Shown: positions 42,501 to 51,119 of the stretch, piece by piece
Layout: each line of letters begins with the position of its first letter
Position numbering within the stretch: position 1 is the stretch's first letter
Assembly: GCA_016703945.1 (NCBI GenBank)
Contig: JADJBC010000059.1
Location: 186,001 to 250,000 of the forward strand
Length of the DNA stretch: 64,000 nucleotides
Direction: 5' to 3'
From: Candidatus Aalborgicola danicus
GTDB lineage: Bacteria; Pseudomonadota; Gammaproteobacteria; Burkholderiales; Burkholderiaceae_C
Program-made: the position numbers and the translations under genes
Notes under the pieces: generated by a model
What the model was told of the DNA's origin: nothing
Seen by the model: the letters and a program-made list of their open reading frames with translations, nothing else
Database searches by the model: none

Positions 42501-43499
42501 TCAAGGATTCACCGATGGCAACAATGCCATACATCGCAACAAGGCCGGTCTGGCAGTGGCACTGCGCCAGACCAGGCTGGTCTCGCAACGCGGCACGGGT
42601 GAGATCTCGGAGCCAACAATTTGGCGGTAAACAATGCCAGGGCGCTGAAATTGCTGCACGCTGTGGGGAACCCAGGCCAGCCCCAGCCCGGCCGACACCA
42701 GATTCACGATGGTCTGCATCTGGATCGCTTCCTGAGCAACCACCGGCAAACAACCAGCGCCATAGTAAAGCGCAAAAATGGCGTCATACAGCGAGGGCGC
42801 AATACGACGCGGAAAAATGACCAACGGTTCGGCCAGCACGTCGGCCACCGTCAATTGGGTCAAGCGTGCCAGCGGGTGCTGATCAGACAGGGCCACGACC
42901 AGGGGTTCGCTGCTGAGCAAACGGCAGGCCAGGCCGGCCGGCGCAAAACCGGGCGAGTGCAACATAAAACCGGCGTCCATGTCCCCACGCTCCAGAGCCT
43001 GCAATTGCACGTCGCCGGTGGCCTCCACCAGTTCCAATTGCACACCGGGATGGTGTTCACGCAAAGCGCGCACCCATTCAGGCAACAGTGCAAATCCCAC
43101 GGTCGAGACAAAGCCCAGGCATAGTCGACCTAATTCTCCGGCGGCAGCGGCTCGCGCCTGGTTCGGCAGGGCGCTGGCCCGTTGCAACAGGTCACGCACG
43201 TCTGGCAGTAGCGCGGTTCCCGCAGGTGTCAGGGCCACAGAACGTTTGGTCCGATCAAACAACTTGACCTTTAAGCGCTGCTCCAGCAAGGCAATGGCCT
43301 GGGTCAAGGGCGGCTGGGACATGTGCAGGCGCAGTGCGGCGCGGCCAAAATGCAATTCCTCCGCCACCGCCACAAATTGGCGCCACACGCGCAAGCCGAT
43401 AAGGCCCCCACGTTCGCCCACTTCGTGCGACTCTCTTCCCCCCGAGGGGGCACTTTTCGCCTTGGGGCGGCCCGGCGGCGAAACACCATGTTCATTCAT
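42501..43499 (-). CDS. LysR-family regulator, divergent from ilvD
   Basis: 332 residues from ATG 43499. The HTH starts only near residue 36 (LRVWRQFVAVAEELHFGRAALRLHMSQPPLTQ), whereas LysR proteins normally begin there. Residues about 7-31 (SPPGRPKAKSAPSGGRESHE and on) are encoded by a GC-rich repeat element, so either the protein has a repeat-derived extension or the true start is a TTG near 43394. The C-terminal effector domain is complete. It is divergent from ilvD across 110 bp containing two palindromes, so it is a candidate ilvD regulator. Confidence 0.88.
   Translation of the reverse strand: MNEHGVSPPGRPKAKSAPSGGRESHEVGERGGLIGLRVWRQFVAVAEELHFGRAALRLHMSQPPLTQAIALLEQRLKVKLFDRTKRSVALTPAGTALLPDVRDLLQRASALPNQARAAAAGELGRLCLGFVSTVGFALLPEWVRALREHHPGVQLELVEATGDVQLQALERGDMDAGFMLHSPGFAPAGLACRLLSSEPLVVALSDQHPLARLTQLTVADVLAEPLVIFPRRIAPSLYDAIFALYYGAGCLPVVAQEAIQMQTIVNLVSAGLGLAWVPHSVQQFQRPGIVYRQIVGSEISPVPRCETSLVWRSATARPALLRCMALLPSVNP
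43420..43485 (-). repeat. Second repeat family, copy B (inside LysR N-terminus)
   Basis: The minus strand reads CGCCGGGCCGCCCCAAGGCG, then AAAAGTGCCCCCTCGGGGGG and AAGAGAGTC. This is the same order as copy A near 26.6 kb: a GGGCCGCCCCAAG block followed by a CCCCC-T-(C/T)-GGGGG hairpin. It lies within the first 30 codons of the LysR gene. Confidence 0.6.
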
Positions 43500-43528
43500 A
43501 TGCTGTACATATTAATACAACCGATTAA
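43498..43528. promoter_or_regulatory. LysR-type operator palindromes upstream of ilvD
   Basis: Two adjacent inverted repeats: ATATG-N5-CATAT (43498-43512) and TTAAT-N7-ATTAA (43512-43528). The second has the spacing of a classic LysR recognition site. Both lie in the AT-rich gap between the divergent LysR and ilvD genes. Binding is inference. Confidence 0.5.
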
Positions 43529-43609
43529 ATATATTTGAACAAGCGATTGCAAGCATGCATACTTTGCGCTTTGCAAGACCACTCCCAACCCTTAGACGAG
43601 ACAAGCACC

Positions 43610-45304
43610 ATGGACACCAAACCCGTCATCATGAACCCGCGCAGCAAAAACATCACCGAAGGCAAGAGTCGTGCTCCCAACCGCTCGATGTACTACGGCA
43701 TGGGTTACGAAGAGGGTGATTTCAAGAAGCCCATGGTCGGTGTCGCCAATGGCCACAGCACCATCACCCCGTGCAACAGTGGCCTGCAAAAACTGGCCGA
43801 CGCGGCCATTGCCGGCATTGAAGAAGCCGGTGGCAACGCCCAGGTGTTTGGCACGCCCACCATTTCCGATGGCATGGCCATGGGCACCGAGGGCATGAAG
43901 TATTCGTTGGTGTCGCGTGAAGTGATCAGCGACTGCATCGAGACCTGTGTGCAGGGCCAGTGGATGGACGGCGTGGTGGTGGTCGGCGGTTGCGACAAAA
44001 ACATGCCCGGCGGCCTGATGGGCATGCTGCGCGCCAATGTTCCCGCCATCTATGTGTACGGCGGCACGATTCTGCCGGGCACCTACAAGGGCAAAGACCT
44101 GAACATCGTCAGCGTGTTTGAAGCCGTGGGCGAAAACGCTGCGGGCCGCATGAGCGACGAAGACCTGTTGCAAATCGAGCGCCGCGCCATCCCCGGCACC
44201 GGCTCCTGCGGTGGTATGTACACGGCCAACACCATGTCGTCGGCGTTTGAGGCGCTGGGCATTTCGTTGATTTATTCCTCGACGATGGCCAACCCGCACG
44301 ACGAAAAGATGAACTCGGCCAAGGAATCGGCCAAGGTGCTGATCGAGGCGATCCAGAAAGACCTGAAGCCACGCGACATCGTGACGCGCAAGTCGATTGA
44401 AAACGCCGTGGCCGTCATCATGGCCATTGGTGGCTCGACCAACGCGGTGCTGCACTTCCTGGCGATTGCGCACGCCGCCGGTGTAGAGTGGACGATTGAT
44501 GACTTCGAGCGCGTGCGTGTCAAGACTCCGGTGCTGTGCGACCTGAAGCCCTCCGGCAAGTATCTGGCCGTGGACCTGCACCGTGCCGGTGGCATCCCAC
44601 AGGTGATGAAAACATTGTTGGCCGCAGGCCTGCTGCACGGCGACTGCATCACCATCACCGGTCAGACCGTGGCTGAAGTGCTGAAGGATATTCCCGATGT
44701 GCCACGCGCGGACCAAGACGTGATCCGCCCCATCGACAACCCCATGTACAAACAAGGCCACCTGGCCATTCTGAAAGGCAACCTGAGTCCCGAAGGTGCA
44801 GTCGCCAAAATCACAGGCCTGAAGAACCCGGTCATGACCGGCCCGGCCCGTGTGTTTGAAGATGAACAGTCGGCACTCAAGGCCATTCTGGACAACAAAA
44901 TTGTTCCCGGTGATGTGATGGTGCTGCGTTACCTGGGCCCCAAGGGCGGACCCGGCATGCCCGAAATGCTGGCGCCTACGGGCGCGTTGATCGGTCAAGG
45001 TCTGGGCGAAAGTGTGGGTTTGATCACCGATGGCCGTTTCTCCGGCGGTACCTGGGGCATGGTGGTGGGCCACGTGGCGCCCGAAGCCGCGGCCGGTGGC
45101 GTGATTGCACTGGTGCAAGAGGGCGACTCCATCACCATCGATTCACGCCAGTTGATTCTGGAACTGAATGTGCCAGAGGCCGAGATCGCCAAGCGCCGTA
45201 CGGCGTGGACTGCGCCCCAGCCACGCTACACACGCGGCGTGCAGGCCAAGTTTGCTTTCAATGCATCCTCGGCCAGCAAAGGCGCGGTGCTGGACAACTA
45301 TTGA
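43610..45304 (+). CDS. ilvD: Dihydroxy-acid dehydratase
   Basis: 564 residues from ATG 43610 (MDTKPVIMNPRSKNITEGKS); the frame extends up to 43535 but the extra residues do not look like family sequence. IlvD blocks: GVANGHSTITPCN, GGCDKNMPGGLMGM and GTGSCGGMYTANTM, with the Fe-S cysteines, and the C-terminal LITDGRFSGGTWGMVVGHVAPEA. It dehydrates dihydroxy-isovalerate and dihydroxy-methylvalerate in Ile/Val synthesis. The length (about 560) is that of the short-form [2Fe-2S] class. Divergent from a LysR gene and followed by a hairpin terminator. Confidence 0.96.
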   Translation: MDTKPVIMNPRSKNITEGKSRAPNRSMYYGMGYEEGDFKKPMVGVANGHSTITPCNSGLQKLADAAIAGIEEAGGNAQVFGTPTISDGMAMGTEGMKYSLVSREVISDCIETCVQGQWMDGVVVVGGCDKNMPGGLMGMLRANVPAIYVYGGTILPGTYKGKDLNIVSVFEAVGENAAGRMSDEDLLQIERRAIPGTGSCGGMYTANTMSSAFEALGISLIYSSTMANPHDEKMNSAKESAKVLIEAIQKDLKPRDIVTRKSIENAVAVIMAIGGSTNAVLHFLAIAHAAGVEWTIDDFERVRVKTPVLCDLKPSGKYLAVDLHRAGGIPQVMKTLLAAGLLHGDCITITGQTVAEVLKDIPDVPRADQDVIRPIDNPMYKQGHLAILKGNLSPEGAVAKITGLKNPVMTGPARVFEDEQSALKAILDNKIVPGDVMVLRYLGPKGGPGMPEMLAPTGALIGQGLGESVGLITDGRFSGGTWGMVVGHVAPEAAAGGVIALVQEGDSITIDSRQLILELNVPEAEIAKRRTAWTAPQPRYTRGVQAKFAFNASSASKGAVLDNY

Positions 45305-45310
45305 GACCAC

Positions 45311-45350
45311 GCCTGACATTCCACCCATGTCAGGCAGACCATCACTTTTT
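45311..45350. terminator. Hairpin terminator after ilvD
   Basis: GCCTGACAT (45311-45319), a 7-base loop and ATGTCAGGC (45327-45335) form a perfect 9-bp stem ending 31 bases after the ilvD stop, with a T-run starting at 45346. It also overlaps the end region of the convergent Trp-rich gene. Confidence 0.65.
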
Positions 45351-45590
45351 CTTTCTCTTGTGACTGAGGAGACCCATGGCATCGCGGTTGCGGTCAATCC
45401 GTTCCTTGCGCTTGGCATCCTCACGTTCCATTTCCTTGCGCTTGGTGTAGCCCGAGGCGTCGGCCCACGACCACCAGGCCACTGCCAAACCGAACGGTGC
45501 CAATACAACCCACCATGGCCACACAGCCACCGGTCCGAATTCCAGGAATTTCATGGCCATTAAGACCACCCCCAACGCAACTAGGTACAT
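45342..45590 (-). CDS. Small Trp-rich membrane protein (TIGR04438-like)
   Basis: 82 residues from ATG 45590 with GGAGG seven bases upstream. The N-terminal half holds two hydrophobic segments rich in Trp (VAVWPWWVVLAPFGLAVAWW). The C-terminal half is very basic and acidic (KRKEMEREDAKRKERIDRNR) and ends KRKKK. This matches the betaproteobacterial small Trp-rich family of unknown function. A single gene, convergent with ilvD. Confidence 0.78.
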   Translation of the reverse strand: MYLVALGVVLMAMKFLEFGPVAVWPWWVVLAPFGLAVAWWSWADASGYTKRKEMEREDAKRKERIDRNRDAMGLLSHKRKKK

Positions 45591-45717
45591 AACAACCTCC
45601 AGTGTGGTCTGACTGCAACTCGGCAATCCACGTGGTCTGCAGTCACTGCAACAAACCTCGCCCACTGTAACCCAAGCAGCCGCTATTACGCCGACTTGAG
45701 TTCCGTTTCAGAAGACA

Positions 45718-45743
45718 AAAAAGCCCGCTTGACGCGGGCTTTG
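45718..45743 (-). terminator. Rho-independent terminator after acsA
   Basis: On the minus strand AAGCCCGC-GTCAA-GCGGGCTT is followed by TTTTTT. The stem is at 45721-45728 and 45734-45741, and the U-run is at 45722 and below. It lies about 50 bases past the acsA stop. Confidence 0.8.
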
Positions 45744-45793
45744 AAATCTTCGTGAACTCCCGCCAAGACTGGGGAGTCAGCAGCTACCCAACA

Positions 45794-47791
45794 TCAATAG
45801 GCTTGGCCCAGTTGATCCAGGATAGCGGGGTTTTCCAGCGTGGACGTGTCTTGGGTAATGGCTTCACCCTTGGCCAGCGAGCGCAGCAGGCGACGCATGA
45901 TTTTGCCGGAACGGGTCTTGGGCAGGTTTTCGCCAAAACGAATGTCCTTGGGTTTGGCGATCGGGCCGATTTCTTTGGCCACCCAGTCGCGCAGCTCCTT
46001 GGCGATGGCCTTGGCCTCGTCGCCGGTGGGGCGTGAGCGCTTGAGCACCACAAAGGCACAAATGGCTTCGCCGGTCAGATCGTCTGGCCTGCCCACCACA
46101 GCGGCCTCAGCCACCAGATCCGACTTGGCAACCAGAGCCGATTCAATTTCCATGGTGCCCATGCGGTGACCGGAGACGTTGAGCACGTCGTCAATACGGC
46201 CGGTGATGCGGAAGTAGCCACGGTCGGCGCTGCGCACCGCGCCGTCGCCGGCCAGGTACAACGTGCCGCCCATTTCGGCGGGGAAATAGCTGGATTTGAA
46301 GCGCTCGGGATCGTTCCAGATGGTGCGAATCATGGACGGCCAGGGACGGCGAACCACCAGAATGCCACCCGTACCGTTGGGAATTTCGTTGCCCACTTCA
46401 TCCACGATGGCGGCCATGATGCCGGGCAGCGGCAGCGTGCAGCTGCCAGGCACCAGCGGTGTGGCGCCAGGCAACGGGGTCATCATGTGACCACCGGTTT
46501 CGGTCTGCCAGAAGGTGTCCACAATCGGGCACTTTTCGTGGCCAATGTTCTTGTAGTACCACATCCAGGCTTCGGGGTTGATCGGCTCTCCCACCGAACC
46601 CAGGATGCGCAGGCTGGACAGGTCGGAACGGTCCGGGTGTACTTTTTCGTCGCTTTCGGCAGCCTTGATCAGTGAACGGATGGCGGTCGGTGCGGTGTAG
46701 AAAATCGTGCACTTGTGGCGCTCGATCATCTGCCAGAATCGCCCGGCGTTGGGGTAGGTCGGCACGCCTTCGAAGATGATTTGTGTGGCGCCAGCGGCCA
46801 GAGGGCCGTAGGCCACATAGGTGTGGCCAGTGATCCAGCCGATGTCGGCCGTGCACCAGAACACATCTTCAGGCTTCAAATCAAACGTCCAGTCCATCGT
46901 GAGCTTGGCCCACAACAGGTAACCGCCCGTGGAATGCTGCACGCCTTTGGGTTTTCCGGTGGATCCGGAGGTGTAAAGGATGAACAGAGGGTGTTCTGCG
47001 CCCACCGGCACTGGCGCGCACTCGGTGCTCTTGCCTTCCAGCGCCTGGGCAAAGGTCTTGTCGCGGCCCGCCACCATATTGCAGGCGGTTTGCGTACGCT
47101 GGTAGACGTACACATTCTTGATGGACTCGCAACCGCCCATGGCCAGACCTTCGTCAACGATGGCCTTGAGCGGCAACTCTTTGCCACCCCGCATCTGGTA
47201 ATTGCTGGTGATGACCGCCACCGCACCTGCGTCAATGATGCGCTCTTGCAGTGCTTTGGCCGAGAAGCCGCCAAACACCACACTGTGGGTCGCGCCGATT
47301 CGGGCGCATGCCTGCATGGCGATCACGCCTTCGAGCGTCATGGGCATGTAGACCAGCACGCGGTCGCCTTTTTGGACGCCGTCCGCCTTGAGCGCGTTGG
47401 CGAACTGGCTGACACGTGCAAGCAATTCCTTGTAGGTGGTTTTGGTAACCGTGCCGTCATCGGCTTCGAAGATCACGGCGGTCTTGTTTTCAACCGGTGT
47501 GCCCATGTGTTTGTCAAGGCAGTTGGCCGAGGCGTTGAGTTCGCCGTCGTCAAACCATTGGTAGAACGGCGCGTTGGACTCGTCGAGCGTGCGGGTGAAG
47601 GGCTTGTTCCACACCACGTTTTCACGGGCCAGTTTGGCCCAGAAGCCTTCGAAGTCACTCGCGGCTTGGGCGCAGAGGGCGTTGTAACCCTCCATGCCGG
47701 AGATGCGGGCATTCTTGACCATGCTGTCACTGGGCAAGAAGACGCGGTTTTCGACCAGGGTGGATTCGATGGCGGACGATTGCGAACTCAT
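45794..47791 (-). CDS. acsA: Acetyl-CoA synthetase
   Basis: 665 residues, with AGAGGAG before the ATG. Motifs: LYTSGSTGKPKGVQHSTGGY, the long Acs block TADIGWITGHTYVAYGPLAAGAT, FWQTETGGHMMTPLPG (the tryptophan that limits the pocket to acetate), YFRITGRIDDVLNVSGHRMGT and PKTRSGKIMRRLLR, with the acetylatable catalytic lysine. It activates acetate to acetyl-CoA via acetyl-AMP. It is transcribed alone and has its own terminator. Confidence 0.97.
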   Translation of the reverse strand: MSSQSSAIESTLVENRVFLPSDSMVKNARISGMEGYNALCAQAASDFEGFWAKLARENVVWNKPFTRTLDESNAPFYQWFDDGELNASANCLDKHMGTPVENKTAVIFEADDGTVTKTTYKELLARVSQFANALKADGVQKGDRVLVYMPMTLEGVIAMQACARIGATHSVVFGGFSAKALQERIIDAGAVAVITSNYQMRGGKELPLKAIVDEGLAMGGCESIKNVYVYQRTQTACNMVAGRDKTFAQALEGKSTECAPVPVGAEHPLFILYTSGSTGKPKGVQHSTGGYLLWAKLTMDWTFDLKPEDVFWCTADIGWITGHTYVAYGPLAAGATQIIFEGVPTYPNAGRFWQMIERHKCTIFYTAPTAIRSLIKAAESDEKVHPDRSDLSSLRILGSVGEPINPEAWMWYYKNIGHEKCPIVDTFWQTETGGHMMTPLPGATPLVPGSCTLPLPGIMAAIVDEVGNEIPNGTGGILVVRRPWPSMIRTIWNDPERFKSSYFPAEMGGTLYLAGDGAVRSADRGYFRITGRIDDVLNVSGHRMGTMEIESALVAKSDLVAEAAVVGRPDDLTGEAICAFVVLKRSRPTGDEAKAIAKELRDWVAKEIGPIAKPKDIRFGENLPKTRSGKIMRRLLRSLAKGEAITQDTSTLENPAILDQLGQAY

Positions 47792-47930
47792 AGGGGACTC
47801 CTCTTTATCAGTTTGAACTGGCGCGTATGGTTATGGATGGCACTTACGTGTCACTGACTTGACACCACAATGGGCACGACAGCCAGCCTTTTACAATGAC
47901 AGCTTCCAACCCCAACAAAACACACCATCC

Positions 47931-48539
47931 ATGAGCAAAGCCCCATCGCCTCCAAAGGCTGCACCGTCTATGAACCTGTTGTCGCAGCTGATTTTTTCCA
48001 GCCGCTGGCTGCAGTTACCGCTTTACCTGGGTCTGATCGCCGCACAGGCGGTGTATGTGTTTCATTTCTGGGTTGAACTGGTGCACCTGATGGAGGCCGC
48101 CTTTGGCAACCAGAATGCCCTGGCACTGCTGATCAAGAGCATTGGCTACAAAGAGACGGTGGCGGTCACCGGGCTCAATGAAACCATCATCATGTTGGTG
48201 GTGCTGGCCCTGATTGATGTGGTGATGATCTCCAATCTGCTGATCATGGTCATTGTGGGAGGCTACGAGACCTTTGTGTCCCGCATGAATTTGGACGACC
48301 ATCCGGACCAACCAGAATGGCTCAGCCATGTCAACGCATCGGTTCTCAAGGTCAAGCTCGCCACCGCCATCATCGGCATCAGCTCCATCCACCTGCTCAA
48401 GACGTTTATCAACGCCGACAACTACACAGAAAAGGTGTTGATGTGGCAAACCATCATCCACATTACCTTCTTGCTGTCTGCCATAGCGATTGCGTACACC
48501 GACAAACTGATGGCCCATCCGCCAGCCAAACCACACTAA
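47931..48539 (+). CDS. YqhA/UPF0114 family membrane protein
   Basis: 202 residues from ATG 47931; the frame opens at 47859 but the extra part is not family-like. About four membrane helices, with the conserved phrases LIFSSRWLQLPLYLGLI, LIDVVMISNLLIMVIVGGYE and NASVLKVKLATAIIGISSIHLL typical of UPF0114. The biochemical role is unknown. It lies 27 bases upstream of the fumarase gene on the same strand, so the two are probably co-transcribed. Confidence 0.9.
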   Translation: MSKAPSPPKAAPSMNLLSQLIFSSRWLQLPLYLGLIAAQAVYVFHFWVELVHLMEAAFGNQNALALLIKSIGYKETVAVTGLNETIIMLVVLALIDVVMISNLLIMVIVGGYETFVSRMNLDDHPDQPEWLSHVNASVLKVKLATAIIGISSIHLLKTFINADNYTEKVLMWQTIIHITFLLSAIAIAYTDKLMAHPPAKPH

Positions 48540-48566
48540 CTCTCCATCACCGCAGGAATCCGCACC

Positions 48567-50120
48567 ATGAGCACCGCCATCCGCCAAGCCGACCTGATTG
48601 AGTCCGTTGCAGCCGCATTGCAATACATCAGCTACTACCACCCCGCCGACTACATCGCCCATTTGGCACGTGCCTACGAGCGCGAACAAAGCCCGGCCGC
48701 CAAGGATGCGATTGCGCAGATCCTGACCAACAGCAAGATGAGCGCCACCGGCCACCGCCCGATCTGCCAGGACACCGGCATCGTCAACGTGTTCCTGAAG
48801 GTCGGCATGGACGTGCGCTGGGAAGGCTTTACCGGCAGCCTGGACGACGCCATCAACGAAGGCGTGCGCCAAGGCTACAACCACCCCGACAACACCTTGC
48901 GCGCCTCGGTGGTGGCCGACCCCGAGTTCCTGCGCAAGAACACCAAGGACAACACGCCGGCCGTCATCTTCACCGAAATCGTACCCGGCAACACGGTTGA
49001 AGTCACCGTGGCCGCCAAGGGCGGCGGCAGTGAGAACAAGAGCAAGATGTACATGCTCAACCCTGGTGACTCGGTGGTCGACTGGGTGCTCAAAACCGTG
49101 CCGACCATGGGCGCCGGCTGGTGCCCGCCGGGCATGCTGGGCATCGGCATTGGCGGCACCGCCGAGAAGGCCGTGCTGATGGCCAAGGAGAGCCTGATGG
49201 ACCATCTGGACATGTACGAGCTGCAGGCCAAGGCGGCCAGCGGAGCCGAACTGTCCAACGTTGAAAAGCTGCGCCTGGAGCTGTTCGAGAAAGTCAACGC
49301 ACTGGGCATTGGTGCGCAAGGCCTGGGCGGTCTGACCACGGTACTGGACGTCAAGATCAAGATGTACCCCACCCACGCCGCCAGCAAACCCATTGCCATG
49401 ATCCCGAATTGCGCCGCCACCCGCCACGCGCACTTTGTGATGGACGGCAGTGGCCCGGTCTACCTGACACCACCGTCCCTTGACACATGGCCCGACGTCA
49501 ACTGGACACCCGACTACGTGAAGAGCAAAAAAGTGGACCTGAACACGCTGACTCCAGCCGAAGTGGCGAGCTGGACACCGGGCCAAACCCTGCTGCTGAA
49601 CGGCAAGATGCTCACCGGCCGCGACGCCGCGCACAAACGCATCAAGGACATGCTGGCCAAGGGTGAGAAGCTGCCGGTGGACTTCACCAACCGCGTTATT
49701 TACTACGTCGGCCCGGTCGACCCGGTCAAAGGCGAGGCTGTCGGGCCCGCAGGCCCCACCACCGCCACCCGCATGGATGGATTCACCGAGATGATGCTGG
49801 CGCAAACCGGTTTGATCAGCATGGTCGGCAAGGCCGAACGCGGCCCGGTTGCGATTGAAGCCATCAAGAAGCACAAGTCAGCCTATCTGATGGCCGTGGG
49901 CGGCGCCGCCTACCTGGTCAGCAAGGCGATCAAGGCCGCCAAGGTGGTGGGCTTTGCCGACCTGGGCATGGAAGCCATTTACGAATTCGACGTGGTGGAC
50001 ATGCCGGTCACCGTGGCCGTGGATTCGGGTGGCACCAGCGCCCACATCACGGGACCGGCCGAATGGCAAAAGAAAATTGCCACGGGTGAGTTCAAGAACA
50101 TCGCAGTCACCGCAAAGTAA
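48567..50120 (+). CDS. fumA: Class I (iron-sulfur) fumarate hydratase
   Basis: 517 residues, single-chain class I type. [4Fe-4S] cysteines appear in RPICQDTGIVNVF, GAGWCPPGMLGIGIGG and MIPNCAATRHAHFVMDGSGP, and the C-terminal beta domain carries TPGQTLLLNGKMLTGRDAAHKR and the substrate-binding region. It hydrates fumarate to L-malate in the TCA cycle and is oxygen-sensitive. A dispersed repeat copy follows, then murI. Confidence 0.94.
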   Translation: MSTAIRQADLIESVAAALQYISYYHPADYIAHLARAYEREQSPAAKDAIAQILTNSKMSATGHRPICQDTGIVNVFLKVGMDVRWEGFTGSLDDAINEGVRQGYNHPDNTLRASVVADPEFLRKNTKDNTPAVIFTEIVPGNTVEVTVAAKGGGSENKSKMYMLNPGDSVVDWVLKTVPTMGAGWCPPGMLGIGIGGTAEKAVLMAKESLMDHLDMYELQAKAASGAELSNVEKLRLELFEKVNALGIGAQGLGGLTTVLDVKIKMYPTHAASKPIAMIPNCAATRHAHFVMDGSGPVYLTPPSLDTWPDVNWTPDYVKSKKVDLNTLTPAEVASWTPGQTLLLNGKMLTGRDAAHKRIKDMLAKGEKLPVDFTNRVIYYVGPVDPVKGEAVGPAGPTTATRMDGFTEMMLAQTGLISMVGKAERGPVAIEAIKKHKSAYLMAVGGAAYLVSKAIKAAKVVGFADLGMEAIYEFDVVDMPVTVAVDSGGTSAHITGPAEWQKKIATGEFKNIAVTAK

Positions 50121-50127
50121 GAGAATT

Positions 50128-50191
50128 GTGACAAAAATGGCCGATTGCGCCGGTAGTACGTGCGCAAGCAGCTATCCAAACCATAGCATCG
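50128..50191 (-). repeat. Dispersed ~60-bp element, copy 6 (intergenic)
   Basis: The minus strand begins CGATGCTATGGTTTGGATAG and continues CTGCTTGCGCACGTACTACC, then GGCGCAATCGGCCATTTTTG. The left half is well conserved and the right half diverged. It fills the gap between fumarase and murI. Confidence 0.7.
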
Positions 50192-50207
50192 CGGGCACCT
50201 CTCGCGC

Positions 50208-51053
50208 ATGACCAACTCCACACAGCTCCGCCAATGCGCCGACCCGATTGGGGTGTTTGACAGTGGTGTTGGGGGCTTGAGTGTGCTGCGCGCCCTGCGC
50301 GCAGAATTGCCGCTGGAGCCGTTTGTCTATATTGCCGACAGTGGGCACGCGCCCTACGGCGAACGCGACGATAGCCACATCATCGCGCGCTCCCACGCCA
50401 TCACCCGCTACCTGCTGGAGCACCACCACATCAAGGCCCTGGTGGTCGCTTGCAACACCGCTACGGCAGCGGCCATTCAGCGTCTGCGGCAGGATTTTCC
50501 CGAGCTTCCCATCGTTGGCATCGAACCTGCGCTGAAGCCCGCCGCATCCAACAGCAAGACCAAGCACATCGGCGTGCTCGCCACACGGGGCACACTCAAT
50601 AGCGAAAAATTCCGCGCCCTTCTGGCGTCTTTGCAGGACCAGGCGCACTTCGTTGTGCAACCGTGCGACGGGCTGGCGGACGCCATCGAGCGCGACGATG
50701 CTATAAAAACAGAAGCGCTCTGCGCATATTTCACGAGGGCTATGGGCCAATTTGGCTTAAATCCGGGTGAGATGGATACTTTGGTATTGGGGTGCACACA
50801 CTACCCGTTTGCCATTGATGTATTGCATGCCAGCGTCGGTGAGGCGGTGGTGTTTCTGGAGGGCGGTGCCCCGGTCGCCCGGCAAACCCGGCGCCTGCTG
50901 GAGGCCCGTTCCTGGTTGGCAACGCAAGGCGCGCCGGTGGCGCGCGCCGCCTCCACGGTCTTTGGTACCACCGGCAACGCCGGGCAACTGCAGTCCGCCA
51001 TTGCGCGCTGGCTGCAAATGACGTCCGACGTTCAGACCCTGTCCATCACTTGA
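50208..51053 (+). CDS. murI: Glutamate racemase MurI (contains in-frame repeat-derived segment)
   Basis: 281 residues. Racemase motifs: IGVFDSGVGGLSVL, IADSGHAPYG, VVACNTATAAAI with the first catalytic Cys, and LVLGCTHYPF with the second. It supplies D-glutamate for peptidoglycan in the cytoplasm. Residues about 164-184 (DAIKTEALCAYFTRAMGQFG) are encoded by a clear copy of the dispersed element at 50697-50758, placed just before the second catalytic Cys region. The frame is kept and both catalytic residues remain, so the enzyme should work. Confidence 0.94.
   Translation: MTNSTQLRQCADPIGVFDSGVGGLSVLRALRAELPLEPFVYIADSGHAPYGERDDSHIIARSHAITRYLLEHHHIKALVVACNTATAAAIQRLRQDFPELPIVGIEPALKPAASNSKTKHIGVLATRGTLNSEKFRALLASLQDQAHFVVQPCDGLADAIERDDAIKTEALCAYFTRAMGQFGLNPGEMDTLVLGCTHYPFAIDVLHASVGEAVVFLEGGAPVARQTRRLLEARSWLATQGAPVARAASTVFGTTGNAGQLQSAIARWLQMTSDVQTLSIT
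50697..50758 (+). repeat. Dispersed element, copy 7, in frame inside murI
   Basis: GATGCTATAAAAACAGAAGC, then GCTCTGCGCATATTTCACGA and GGGCTATGGGCCAATTT. It is read GAT GCT ATA AAA ACA GAA GCG ..., the same phase as the copies in dnaE2 and hutD. Confidence 0.85.
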
Positions 51054-51119
51054 ACCGATACGAGCTTTCGGCTGAAACCGTGTATTGTTCGGCATCCCAG
51101 CGTTTCTAGTCACTGCACC

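Noticed and set aside
43592..45118. Long open frame antisense to ilvD (508 codons)
   Set aside because: Composition is that of a complementary-strand shadow of a GC-rich gene and it shows no recognisable motif.
48015..49874. Long open frame antisense to the fumarase gene (619 codons)
   Set aside because: His/Gly/Val-rich shadow of a strongly conserved gene; no domain or ribosome site.
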